Shown one piece after another: positions 9,412 through 19,219 of a stretch of DNA of 64,000 nucleotides. The stretch's first letter is position 1; each line of letters begins with the position of its first letter. A program made the translations under genes and the position numbers. The notes beneath the pieces are model-generated. The model was given only the letters and a program-made list of their open reading frames with translations, did no database searches and was not told where the DNA came from. The stretch is from an uncultured Elusimicrobium sp. (GTDB taxonomy: Bacteria; Elusimicrobiota; Elusimicrobia; Elusimicrobiales; Elusimicrobiaceae), in the NCBI GenBank assembly GCA_947305555.1, contig CAMZDW010000002.1, positions 23,858-87,857 on the forward strand. Direction: 5' to 3'.

Positions 9412-10128
9412 TTACAATACTTGTTTTAGTTCTATAGGTAAATCTTGTTTGGAAATTAATACGGCACTATGTGTATTCGTTTTTTTATCTAAGCCAAAAA
9501 TATTGACCCGGTAAATAACGAATCTCTTTCCATTCTTTTCCTCTACTTTTTGTATTTCAAACATTTTATCCGGTAAATTACTGGCAGACTCAAGGACTAG
9601 TACATTTTCCTTGGAAAAATCCGCCACCGGATAGCTACCGCGGGCTCGCCTTTTAAATGCCTTGTATTCATCCGTCGTCTTGATGAGTAATACTTCCGCA
9701 GGTGCCGCTATCATAGAAATACTGCTTTTTTCTTGAGGCATTTCTGTTGATGGCTGTGTTACGGATGGAGCCTTATGAATAATATTCTCTAGGGGAACGC
9801 CCGTTGTTTTCAAAATGTCTTCTTCCATCTTATCCGCATTTTTCGTGCGCGGGACAATGGACTTAATATCCGGTAGATGCATTGTTGCCAATTGCGATTC
9901 CGGTAAAGGCTGTTGTGCTTCCTCAGCTTCGGCTAAAGAGATATCCCCCTCCACTTCCGTCGCTTTAGACAAATCCATCATATCTGCAGGCATATCCTCC
10001 AAATCATCAGAAGCGAAAACAACTCGTGATTCGGCAGGGGACTTCTGGTTCATATCCCATATACGCATTACCGCCAGACCCAATAAAAAACCTAAAAAGA
10101 ACAGAAAAAAACCTATTTTTTTATTCAT
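9412..10128 (-). CDS. membrane-anchored hypothetical protein, possible PrcB_C-like C-terminal domain
   Basis: N-terminal TM; C-terminal KTTDEYKAFKRR...PVADFSKENVLVLES resembles PrcB_C; overlaps queF. Confidence 0.5.
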   Translation of the reverse strand: MNKKIGFFLFFLGFLLGLAVMRIWDMNQKSPAESRVVFASDDLEDMPADMMDLSKATEVEGDISLAEAEEAQQPLPESQLATMHLPDIKSIVPRTKNADKMEEDILKTTGVPLENIIHKAPSVTQPSTEMPQEKSSISMIAAPAEVLLIKTTDEYKAFKRRARGSYPVADFSKENVLVLESASNLPDKMFEIQKVEEKNGKRFVIYRVNIFGLDKKTNTHSAVLISKQDLPIELKQVL

Positions 10129-10532
10129 TTTGTTTTCTCATACTTAGCAGTGATAACAGAACGCAAACCACCGCGAGGGGTAAAAACACCCGTTACAGTC
10201 GCTTTTTTCGGTTTACACGCCTTTACCACATCATCTAAAATCTTGTTAGCAATATTCTCCATAAAAATTCCCATATCGCGATATTCTAACAAATAGTATT
10301 TTAGCGATTTTAACTCCAAACATAATTCATCGGGAATATACTCAATCGTAATAACGCCAAAATCCGGCAGTCCTGTTTTAGGACAAACAGACGTAAATTC
10401 CGGCAATTCAATTTTAATATCGTAATCTCGTTTGTACTGATTAGGCCAGCATTGAATTTCCGGCAAAACCGCATCCGCATTTTTACGGGCATGGTCGGAT
10501 GTATATCCAAAATCAATTTCATTGTGTTTCAT
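10125..10532 (-). CDS. queF: NADPH-dependent 7-cyano-7-deazaguanine reductase
   Basis: FTSVCPKTGLPDFG, ELKSLKYYLLEYRD.GIFMENI motifs; start at MKHNEIDFGY. Confidence 0.93.
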   Translation of the reverse strand: MKHNEIDFGYTSDHARKNADAVLPEIQCWPNQYKRDYDIKIELPEFTSVCPKTGLPDFGVITIEYIPDELCLELKSLKYYLLEYRDMGIFMENIANKILDDVVKACKPKKATVTGVFTPRGGLRSVITAKYEKTK

Positions 10533-12478
10533 CGAATTTTTAATAACCTCATAGAATATAATAAAACAAAAATAATACCTACTAACGAAATCCCTAAAAT
10601 AGCCTGCCACCGCGCCAATAAGTCCGGCCACCAAAATAAAGCGATTATAAATAACCCCTGAAGCAGCGCCACCATTATTATATTGTAGCGTACTACGCGA
10701 TGCAAGCTACTGTCTATTTTAAATAAATCTGCTAGAACAAACAAGTCATCCTTTTTAATAAGAATATCTACCCAGTGATTATATACATTTCTGGAAGAAA
10801 AAAACAGAATGCCCGTATCCGCCTTTAATAAGGCAACAATATCATTAAATCCATCGCCTACCATGGCTACTTCTTTCCCTAAAGCTTGCAAATTAGTGAT
10901 AATTTCCGCTTTAGTTTTGGGCAATACATTAGAATTTGTTTTTTCAATACCGATTTGTTTGGCTACTGCTTGGACCGAACTTTCAGTATCTCCGGAAATT
11001 AGTATCACTTCTTTCTGTTCTTGTTTTAAAAAAGAAACTGTTTCCGCGGCACGCTCACGAAGCGAATCAATTAATGTAACATAGCCTAAATAACGCCCGT
11101 TTTTTGCCACTAAAATCACGGTCTCTGGACCTAAATCTAACGATGGAATTGTAATTTTTTGTTCTTTGAGCCAAGCCTTACGGCCAGCCAATAAAATATC
11201 TTTTTTGGTACGAGCTAACACTCCTTGCCCCGGGATTACTTCAAAGGATTTAATCGTTGTTGCCGTCAAATTCAAAGTCTGTGCATAGTCTTGCACCGCT
11301 TGTGCGAAAGGCCCATCCACCTTTTGTTCTATTGTGAGAAGTGTTGTCATTAATTCGTTTTCATTACAGGCCGGTGCCGGGAATACGCCCGCGATGCTAA
11401 GAGTCCCTAAAGTAAGGGTCCCAGTTTTATCGAAAAATATAGTATCGGCTTTGACAAAGGTTTGTAATGCCGCTAAACGATTTAAAATAATTCCTAAATG
11501 AGCAGCTCCTTTTTTTACGAAGAAATCCGGAAATACTGAAGAAAAAAGTAATGCTAGAGGACACCCCAGGGCCAATACAATCCAAAAAAATCCTAAATTA
11601 TAAAACCAATTGGTCCAACCCTGCATAGCCAAAACATAGACATATGTACCGCCAGCCGCCAATACTAGAGAAGCAACCAACCAGGGAGCTGCTTTATCTA
11701 GCCGGTCCGGTACATAATTGTGTAAAAATTCATGTTGTTTAATTGCATCCAACACACTCATAATCGCTGAAGAACGCAGTCCAGCGGTTACCTCTACCTC
11801 TATAGGAGCCGTTTTGTTAAGAGTCCCTGCGTATACTACACTCCCCTGCTGCTTAATTGTAGGTAAAATATTTCCAGAAATCAGTTGTTCGTCTATAGAA
11901 GTATTTCCTTGCAAGATAATACCATCACAAGCAATCCGCTCCCCAGGATTCACACGAATGCGGTCCCCCACTTTCAGTTCATTAACAAAAACCATGCGCT
12001 GTTTATTGTCCTGGCATAAACGGCCCGACTTAGGCAAAAAATCATCTATTTTTTTAATAAAAACAGAAGTGCGTTCCTGCAAGTGAATACTGCGATATTG
12101 TACCCAAAGAGCCAGCGTGAGCAGGCAAGATATGTATACATACACATCCGCTACAGGCCCCGCCAAAGGTTTAGTAAGAAAAGTATTAAAAGCGGAATAT
12201 AGGAATCCAGCCCCTACCGATAAACTAACCAAGACAGCAAAGCTGCATTTTAAATGAACAAGGTCCTTCCACGCACAACGGAAAAAAACATCTGCACAAA
12301 ATGCTACGTTAATTAATACTAACGTAAAAATACCCATACTGGAAGAACGCAACGACAGTGAAAGCAAAATTAACAGGCACAAACACAGTGAAAGCAAAAA
12401 CCGATAAGAGAATTTCCTAGCAGGCACACGAAAAGCCGCCAACTGGTATTGTTTATCAGGCTGGGTTGTATGTATCAT
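10529..12478 (-). CDS. divergent P1B-like P-type ATPase with altered catalytic motifs
   Basis: DKTGTLTLG and VGDGFND present; TGE replaced by SGN, CPC by CPL, SEHP by VDGP; no N-terminal metal-binding domain recognised. Confidence 0.8.
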   Translation of the reverse strand: MIHTTQPDKQYQLAAFRVPARKFSYRFLLSLCLCLLILLSLSLRSSSMGIFTLVLINVAFCADVFFRCAWKDLVHLKCSFAVLVSLSVGAGFLYSAFNTFLTKPLAGPVADVYVYISCLLTLALWVQYRSIHLQERTSVFIKKIDDFLPKSGRLCQDNKQRMVFVNELKVGDRIRVNPGERIACDGIILQGNTSIDEQLISGNILPTIKQQGSVVYAGTLNKTAPIEVEVTAGLRSSAIMSVLDAIKQHEFLHNYVPDRLDKAAPWLVASLVLAAGGTYVYVLAMQGWTNWFYNLGFFWIVLALGCPLALLFSSVFPDFFVKKGAAHLGIILNRLAALQTFVKADTIFFDKTGTLTLGTLSIAGVFPAPACNENELMTTLLTIEQKVDGPFAQAVQDYAQTLNLTATTIKSFEVIPGQGVLARTKKDILLAGRKAWLKEQKITIPSLDLGPETVILVAKNGRYLGYVTLIDSLRERAAETVSFLKQEQKEVILISGDTESSVQAVAKQIGIEKTNSNVLPKTKAEIITNLQALGKEVAMVGDGFNDIVALLKADTGILFFSSRNVYNHWVDILIKKDDLFVLADLFKIDSSLHRVVRYNIIMVALLQGLFIIALFWWPDLLARWQAILGISLVGIIFVLLYSMRLLKIR

Positions 12479-12479
12479 T

Positions 12480-13463
12480 TTAGCGCGGGAAAAAACGGTT
12501 AGCTAGCACCCGTTCCCGTCCTTGTTCGGTACGCATCAGACGAATTTTTGCATCGTAACGACGGGCATTTTCCGGATTTAATTTTTTGGCTACTGTATAG
12601 TTAGAAACAGCAGAAACCGGATCATCCACGGCCAGCATATCTCCCATGAGTTCGTATGTAGGAGCATACTGATTAGCTAATTCTTTAGACTTTACTAAAA
12701 GCCCTAGGGCATAATCTTTCTCGCCTCGGCGGAACATTAAATCCCCCATATAATAGTAGGCCAATGCGTAGGAGGGTTTAATCGTAACAGCTTCTTCTAA
12801 ATCAGCATAGGCGTTGGCCGGGTATCCCATCCGGATAAAAGAACGAGCACGCTCTAAATAAGCACGTGCGTTATCAGGGTCGATTTCAATCAAGTGGGAC
12901 AGGTCTTCCACCGCTGCTTCATATTGCCCCATATCATAATAAGCCAACGCACGATTGAGTAATAACGTCGGATCTCCTGGACGAATGCTATCTGCTCTGT
13001 TAAAATCTTCTAAAGCGGCCATTGCACGTCCCAAATTATAATTTGCAATAGCGCGATTCATTAAAGCTGTAAAATACCGCGGGCTGAGCTGAATTGCTTC
13101 AGTAAAATAATAAACAGCATCTAAATTGCGTTTAGTATCTGTGCAAAGAGCCCCTAAGTTATTATATGTTTCCGGCACTTTAGGATTAATTTTGATAGCT
13201 TCCAAATAATCCTGTTCTGCCAAGTTGCGATTTTTAGCGCGTTCTTTAGCATCTTTCGCCGGCAACTTCTCCCATAAAATTCCTCTATTAACCAGTGCTG
13301 GGTAGTGGGTAGGGTCTTTCTTAAGAATACGAGAATAAATTGAAATTGCTTGCGTAAGTTGCCCTTTAGAAGCAGCCAATTGCGCTTTTTTGAAAAGACT
13401 TTTTTGCTGACTGCATCCCGATACTAACAAAACTATTGCCACAAAAGTAAGTATTTTTTTCAT
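12480..13463 (-). CDS. TPR-repeat lipoprotein
   Basis: Lipobox LLVSGC near the N-terminus; multiple TPR units. Confidence 0.85.
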   Translation of the reverse strand: MKKILTFVAIVLLVSGCSQQKSLFKKAQLAASKGQLTQAISIYSRILKKDPTHYPALVNRGILWEKLPAKDAKERAKNRNLAEQDYLEAIKINPKVPETYNNLGALCTDTKRNLDAVYYFTEAIQLSPRYFTALMNRAIANYNLGRAMAALEDFNRADSIRPGDPTLLLNRALAYYDMGQYEAAVEDLSHLIEIDPDNARAYLERARSFIRMGYPANAYADLEEAVTIKPSYALAYYYMGDLMFRRGEKDYALGLLVKSKELANQYAPTYELMGDMLAVDDPVSAVSNYTVAKKLNPENARRYDAKIRLMRTEQGRERVLANRFFPR

Positions 13464-13957
13464 TTTTCCTCCTGCACGGGTTTTTTGCGGTTAAATACAA
13501 ACGAAAGCACAAATAAACCACCGCCTATAGTAATAAACGAATCCGCCACGTTAAACACGGGCCAAACTAAAAAATCTAAAAAGTCTACTACATACCCTAA
13601 GGTTATTCTATCATAAAGATTGCCTGCTGCACCTGCCAAAATGAAAACACTGCCCCATTTAACTAACGGTCCATAGGCACATAATTCGTCCCAAGTTTTC
13701 AAAATATACCCAATAATCCCCAACATAATAAAAATGAGGATTAGGTTCCCGCCCTGCATCATGCCAAAGGCCGCCCCCGTATTTTCCACGTAGCGCAGTT
13801 GGAAAAACGGGAACACCTTCACCGGCTCATCCTCCAACCGGTACATTGCAAGCACCTTAGTCAAATGATCCACTAAAAAAATAAGGACTCCCACCGTATA
13901 CTCGGCACGATATTTTTTTAGATTTTGTTTAGTTTCTTGCCAAATCTTACGCACCAA
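13460..13957 (-). CDS. lspA: lipoprotein signal peptidase
   Basis: VENTGAAFGM and GAAGNLYDRITLGYVVDFLDF catalytic motifs. Confidence 0.95.
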   Translation of the reverse strand: MVRKIWQETKQNLKKYRAEYTVGVLIFLVDHLTKVLAMYRLEDEPVKVFPFFQLRYVENTGAAFGMMQGGNLILIFIMLGIIGYILKTWDELCAYGPLVKWGSVFILAGAAGNLYDRITLGYVVDFLDFLVWPVFNVADSFITIGGGLFVLSFVFNRKKPVQEEK

Positions 13958-16766
13958 CCGTCTCCTCCACGGCCGCTGTTAAACCTTCCCGTTCCAGCAC
14001 CTCGGCACACCGCCCACACACATCTGCATGGTCTGCATGAGAGCCAACGTCCTCTTTCCACTGCCAGCACCGAGCACATTTTTGGCCGGATGCATGTTGC
14101 GTATGCACAGTCAATTTTTCTGTACCTTCTTCAATTTTTACCTGAGAGACAATAGCAATCTCGGGCCATAAATTTTTTGTTTCTTCTAAAAATTTTCTCA
14201 TGACAGGGTCATTGGTTTTAAATACGACACAAGCCTCTAACGAAGAACCAATTTCACCCTTTTGGCGTGCTTCTTCCAATGTTTTTTGAACTTGTTCCCG
14301 TACGCGGCGGATGTTATTCCATTTTTCTTCCAGTTTTACATCCGGAATCAAGGACGCGTTGACCGGCATATTGCTCAAAAAGATACTTTGAGGCAACGTC
14401 CGCCCCAAGGCAGTTTTGCGGATTTCCTGCCAGGCTTCTTCTGCCGTAAACGATAAAACCGGCGCCATCAATTGCAATAAGGCAGTGGCTATTTCCGCCA
14501 ACACCGTTTGCGCACTTCGGCGTGAGGGAGAAGAAACTCCCAAAGTATATAACCGATCCTTGGAAGCATCCAACATAAAGGAGGACAAATCCAAAATACA
14601 AAAATCAGTTAAAGCCCGCATGGCACGGCGGAAATTAAATTCTTTGTATCCGGCATGGACTTCTTGGATGAGGGCATCCAAACGACCCAGCATGTATTTA
14701 TCCATTTCTGTCAAATCTTTACCGGGAACCCGATGAAGGGCCGGATCATAATCAGATAAATTGCCCAGTGCATAACGGATAGTATTGCGAATTTTGCGAT
14801 ATGTATCCACCGGACCACCTAAAATTTCTTTGGAAATGCGCACATCTCCTTGATAGTCCGAAAGCGATACCCATAACCGCAAAATATCAGCCCCATACGT
14901 GTTGATAACATCTTCCGGATCCACGGCGTTACCGGCCGATTTATGCATGGGCTTTCCTTGTCCGTCTAGCACCATCCCATGGGTAAGGATAGTCTTAAAA
15001 GGAGCTGTTCCTTCCAAGGTAAACGACGGGATGTACGAACTTTGGAACCAACCGCGGTGTTGGTCGGAACCTTCGGAATAGACATCAGCCGGGAAATCAA
15101 GTCCGCGGTCTTTTACAACTGCTGCCCAGGAAACACCTGAGTCCAGCCACACGTCTAAAATATCAGTTTCCTTCTTAAACTCGTGGCAACCACATTCGCA
15201 ATGATATCCTGATGGTACCAATTTTTCTTCCGAATCGGTAAACCAAAAATCGGAGCCTTCCTGCATGGCACGGGCTTTAATAAATTCAAACAGTTCATGG
15301 TTGATCTGCGCTTTGCCGCATTTTTTGCAATACAAAATGGTAACCGGGCTTCCCCAGAAGCGTTGACGAGAAAGACACCAATCCGGCCGTAACCCGATCA
15401 TTGAACGCATTCGTTCCGCCCCCCCTTCGGGATAGAACTGCACGTTATCTAAATTTTTCATCAGCTTTTGGCGCAGGCCCTCTTTGTCAATGGACATAAA
15501 CCACTGTTCCGTAGCCCGGAAAATGATAGGGCTATGGCAACGCCAGCAATGCGGATAACTGTGTACAATTTCTTGTTCTTTAATCAAGGCGCCCAACTCA
15601 TCTAATTTTTTGACCATGAGCGGGTTGGCTTCAAATACATGCATGCCTTCAAAAATTCCGGCTTCCTTGGTATAGCAACCCTTTTCATCAACAGGACAGA
15701 ACGTTTCCAATTTCCATTGTTTACCGGCTTGGGCGTCTTCTTCCCCGTGTCCAGGAGCAATATGTACCACCCCAACCCCGGCATCCATTGTTACAAAATC
15801 CGTCCAAATAACCGGGTTTTCCCGTTGAGAAAGAGGATGATAGTACGTCATGCCCACTAAATCGGCCCCGGCTACTTTACCGGCTTGGGAGCAATCCAGC
15901 CCCGTATTTTTTAAGAATTCTTCCGTTAGTTTTTCAGCCGCAATATAATATTCACCGGTTTTATTGTCCTTCAAAATCGCGTAGTCTTCCGTATTAGAGA
16001 CAGCAGCAGCTTGGTTGGCCGGGATAGTCCAAGGGGTCGTGGTCCAAACTACCAAGCTAACGGGTTTTGTATAATCCAAATCCCCCAGTACCGCTTTATC
16101 AAACCGGGCCAATTTAAAACGCAAATAGATAGATGGCGAAGAAATATCTTGATACTCCGTTTCGGCATCTGCCAAGGCGGTTTCGCAATGAGCACACCAT
16201 GTAATGGTTTTTTGCCCTTTATAGACGTATCCTTTTTCAATAAGGTCTAAAAATACGCCAATCGTAATTCCCTCGTAACGCGGCGCCATGGTAAGGTATG
16301 GATTATCCCAATCTCCTTGTACGCCTAAGCGCTTAAATCCTTGACGTTGCAAATCGATAAATTTAGCAGCAAAAGCACGTGCTTTTTTGCGGAAAGCCGG
16401 CACATCCGTAATGTGTTTTTTATTTTGTTTAAGTTCTTTTAGCAGTGCTTGTTCAATAGGCAGACCATGGCAGTCCCACCCTGGTATGTACGGAGTATAA
16501 TATCCGTTCATAGCACGTGATTTTAAGATAATATCCTTAATCGTTTTATCTAATGCGTGCCCGATGTGAATTTTTCCGTTGGCATAGGGCGGCCCATCGT
16601 GCAGCACAAAATGTTTGCCCTGCTCATTTTTTTTGAGCATCGCTTCGTAGAGATTGATTGATTTCCAAAAATCTAAAATTTTGGGTTCTTTTTGTGCTAA
16701 ACCTGCACGCATCGGAAAGTCCGTTTTAGGCAGTAAAACGGTATGTGAATATTTATTTTTTGCCAT
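13947..16766 (-). CDS. ileS: isoleucyl-tRNA synthetase
   Basis: HDGPPYANGKIHIGHALDK, KMSKS-like MHKSAGN, WDCHGLPIE, C-terminal zinc motif CARCW...CGRC. Confidence 0.95.
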   Translation of the reverse strand: MAKNKYSHTVLLPKTDFPMRAGLAQKEPKILDFWKSINLYEAMLKKNEQGKHFVLHDGPPYANGKIHIGHALDKTIKDIILKSRAMNGYYTPYIPGWDCHGLPIEQALLKELKQNKKHITDVPAFRKKARAFAAKFIDLQRQGFKRLGVQGDWDNPYLTMAPRYEGITIGVFLDLIEKGYVYKGQKTITWCAHCETALADAETEYQDISSPSIYLRFKLARFDKAVLGDLDYTKPVSLVVWTTTPWTIPANQAAAVSNTEDYAILKDNKTGEYYIAAEKLTEEFLKNTGLDCSQAGKVAGADLVGMTYYHPLSQRENPVIWTDFVTMDAGVGVVHIAPGHGEEDAQAGKQWKLETFCPVDEKGCYTKEAGIFEGMHVFEANPLMVKKLDELGALIKEQEIVHSYPHCWRCHSPIIFRATEQWFMSIDKEGLRQKLMKNLDNVQFYPEGGAERMRSMIGLRPDWCLSRQRFWGSPVTILYCKKCGKAQINHELFEFIKARAMQEGSDFWFTDSEEKLVPSGYHCECGCHEFKKETDILDVWLDSGVSWAAVVKDRGLDFPADVYSEGSDQHRGWFQSSYIPSFTLEGTAPFKTILTHGMVLDGQGKPMHKSAGNAVDPEDVINTYGADILRLWVSLSDYQGDVRISKEILGGPVDTYRKIRNTIRYALGNLSDYDPALHRVPGKDLTEMDKYMLGRLDALIQEVHAGYKEFNFRRAMRALTDFCILDLSSFMLDASKDRLYTLGVSSPSRRSAQTVLAEIATALLQLMAPVLSFTAEEAWQEIRKTALGRTLPQSIFLSNMPVNASLIPDVKLEEKWNNIRRVREQVQKTLEEARQKGEIGSSLEACVVFKTNDPVMRKFLEETKNLWPEIAIVSQVKIEEGTEKLTVHTQHASGQKCARCWQWKEDVGSHADHADVCGRCAEVLEREGLTAAVEETVGA

Positions 16767-16828
16767 GATAAAACTCCGTGAATAAGGATATTTTATATTA
16801 TAGGAAAATTTGAGAGGTTCGTATAGAG

Positions 16829-16855
16829 AAAATCCGGGGTTTTAGTTCCCCGGAT
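16829..16855 (-). terminator. intrinsic terminator downstream of the DtxR-family gene
   Basis: ATCCGGGG/CCCCGGAT stem with T-run on the minus strand. Confidence 0.7.
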
Positions 16856-16881
16856 CTATTGTGGCAAAAAACGGCTTGTGG

Positions 16882-17268
16882 CTAATCGCGGCCATCACCG
16901 GCAATTTTGTGCAAATAAGCGTGGAGTTTATCCATCGTTTCTTTGCTAACTGCGTGCTCCATTCTGCAAGCATCGGCCTCGGCAATTTTGGGGCTTACGC
17001 CGAGTACCTGGGTTAAAAACCGACGGAAAATAGCGTGACGTTTTTTGACTTCTTCCGCCGCGCGACGTCCTTTAGCGGTTAGTTTGATACCGCTGTAGGG
17101 TTCGTGTACGACGTATCCCTCTTGCGTAAGCGCTTTCATCGCGCCGGTTACGCTGGGAGTTTTTACTCCTAGCATATCGCGAATCGCACTCACCCGTGCG
17201 ATCCCTTGTTCGTCGGCACAGAACGAAACGGCTTCTAAATAATCTTCCATATTAGAGGTAAGTTTCAT
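16882..17268 (-). CDS. DtxR/MntR-family metal-dependent transcriptional regulator
   Basis: MEDYLEAVSFC..., HTH TPSVTGAMKALTQEGYVVHEPYSGI.LT.KGR, DACRMEHAVS. Confidence 0.88.
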   Translation of the reverse strand: MKLTSNMEDYLEAVSFCADEQGIARVSAIRDMLGVKTPSVTGAMKALTQEGYVVHEPYSGIKLTAKGRRAAEEVKKRHAIFRRFLTQVLGVSPKIAEADACRMEHAVSKETMDKLHAYLHKIAGDGRD

Positions 17269-17305
17269 ACTATTCCCTTAGACTTATTAGAATGTTTGTT
17301 ACATC

Positions 17306-17359
17306 TTAACATATTTTGCTCCTTTGTGCCTCTTGCAAAAATACGTAAAGATATGTTAA
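17306..17359. promoter_or_regulatory. inverted repeat in the divergent dtxR-family/gdhA intergenic region
   Basis: TTAACATAT (17306-17314) and ATATGTTAA (17351-17359), perfect 9-bp inverted repeat. Confidence 0.4.
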
Positions 17360-17387
17360 ATGAGGGTATCTGCTACCAGGAGGCTCT

Positions 17388-18737
17388 ATGAATATACATG
17401 CTTATGTATCTGATTTCTTAGACACACAAATAAAAAAAGACCCTGCCCAAAAAGTATTTCATCAAGCTGTAGAAGAAGTTGTTAGTTCGCTGTCTCCCGT
17501 ATTAGAACAAAGTCCTGTTTATGTAAAAGAGAAAATTTTAGAACGTATCATAGAGCCGGAACGCATTATCAGCTTTCGCGTTCCTTGGCAGGATGACCAG
17601 GGCGAAATTCATGTCAACCGGGGCTTTCGGGTTCAGTTTAACAGTGCACTAGGCCCTTATAAAGGAGGCATTCGCTTCCACGAAAGCGTCAATCAGGATT
17701 CGCTGAAATTTTTAGGATTTGAACAAACATTTAAAAATAGCCTCACCACGCTTCCACTAGGCGGAGGTAAAGGAGGAAGTGACTTTGACACCCGTGGAAA
17801 GTCCGACAGCGAGGTCATGCGCTTTTGCCATTCGTTTATCAACGAGCTATACCACCACATTGGGTACCATACGGACATCCCGGCCGGGGATTTGGGTTGC
17901 GGGGCGCGCGAAATCGGTTATATGTTTGGCCAATACAAAAAATTAACAAACGATTTCACGGGGGCTTTTACCGGTAAAAAGCCAAACTGGGGAGGCAGTC
18001 TGTTACGACCGGAAGCCACCGGTTACGGTGTGGCTTATTTTGCCCAAAACATGCTTGCTACCCGGCAAGACAGCCTTAAGGGGAAAACATGCCTGGTGTC
18101 CGGTTGTGGCAATGTTGGGATTTATGCTATTGAAAAATTGACCCAGTTGGGTGGTAAGGTGGTTGCCTGTATGGACTATGATGGCACCATTCATGACCCG
18201 GATGGAATTAACGAAGAAAAATTAGCTTTCTTAAAGAACTTAGTCTTTACCCGTCGAGGAAGTTTAAAGGAATATGCCGAGCATTTTCCACAAGCCCGGC
18301 TCCTGCCGGGTAAAAAACCTTGGGATATTCCTTGTCAAGTCGCTTGCCCTACCGCATGTGAAAACGAACTGGACGAAAAAGCGGCCAAGCAACTTCTAAA
18401 GAATGGGTGCCAATGTGTGTGCGAAGGATCCAATATGCCCTGTACGCCCCAAGCCACTACTATTTTAAAAGAGTCTTCTATTTTGTACTCACCTGGAAAA
18501 GCCTCCAATGCCGGCGGGGTGGCCGTATCCGGTTTGGAAATGACCCAAAACAGCATGCGCATTTATTGGACACGTGAGGAAGTGGATGCTTACTTACAAC
18601 GCATCATGAAAAATATTCATGAAAGTTGCTTGAACGCAGCTGCCCAATACGGTCAACCTGGCAACTACTGCGCAGGCGCCAATATCGCCGGATTCAAAAA
18701 AGTGGCAGATGCTATGTTGGATCAAGGGTTAGTATAG
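17388..18737 (+). CDS. gdhA: glutamate dehydrogenase
   Basis: SD AGGAGG; GPYKGGIRFH, GGGKGGSDFDTRGKSD, PAGDLGCGAREIGYM. Confidence 0.95.
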   Translation: MNIHAYVSDFLDTQIKKDPAQKVFHQAVEEVVSSLSPVLEQSPVYVKEKILERIIEPERIISFRVPWQDDQGEIHVNRGFRVQFNSALGPYKGGIRFHESVNQDSLKFLGFEQTFKNSLTTLPLGGGKGGSDFDTRGKSDSEVMRFCHSFINELYHHIGYHTDIPAGDLGCGAREIGYMFGQYKKLTNDFTGAFTGKKPNWGGSLLRPEATGYGVAYFAQNMLATRQDSLKGKTCLVSGCGNVGIYAIEKLTQLGGKVVACMDYDGTIHDPDGINEEKLAFLKNLVFTRRGSLKEYAEHFPQARLLPGKKPWDIPCQVACPTACENELDEKAAKQLLKNGCQCVCEGSNMPCTPQATTILKESSILYSPGKASNAGGVAVSGLEMTQNSMRIYWTREEVDAYLQRIMKNIHESCLNAAAQYGQPGNYCAGANIAGFKKVADAMLDQGLV

Positions 18738-18739
18738 GA

Positions 18740-19216
18740 TTACTTGATTTCCGAGGGGATCGTTTCTTTGTCTTCGCTTGGCGAAACGGCTGGTTTTTTG
18801 GGTTTGGGCAAGAGTGAAAACTCAGCATAGGCACTTAACATTTGTAAGGAAAATGAAGCCGAAATCAGCACATATTTATATACTTTTTCACTCTCAATTG
18901 TTGGCGTCGTCAGTTGGTATATAAGACGACCTATCACGCGGACTACCGGTACAAAAGTAAAATCGGCACTCGTCATTAGAGCCATAATTCCTTGCAAAAC
19001 AGCTAAAACAAACACCAGTCGTTCGTTTAATAAGATAAAAACTATTTGTGCAATATATAGAATAAAAAAGCCCAAATGCAACCGGAACAAGACTCCGTCT
19101 TGGGCTATGTCATTTACAAGCAACATCCCATTTGTAATCCCCCCAATCAGGCACAGAAGCGCAATTACTTTTAACCAGATATTTAGGGAAAACCAACGTT
19201 TTAGGACGATCTCCAT
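18740..19216 (-). CDS. hypothetical integral membrane protein
   Basis: Four or so hydrophobic segments; SD GGAG; directly follows ddl. Confidence 0.6.
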   Translation of the reverse strand: MEIVLKRWFSLNIWLKVIALLCLIGGITNGMLLVNDIAQDGVLFRLHLGFFILYIAQIVFILLNERLVFVLAVLQGIMALMTSADFTFVPVVRVIGRLIYQLTTPTIESEKVYKYVLISASFSLQMLSAYAEFSLLPKPKKPAVSPSEDKETIPSEIK

Positions 19217-19219
19217 GAG

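Noticed and set aside
10529-12478. Degenerate ATPase as a pseudogene
   Set aside because: No stop or frameshift over 649 codons, and DKTGT/GDGxND retained; motif changes look substitutional, so it is kept as a divergent gene.
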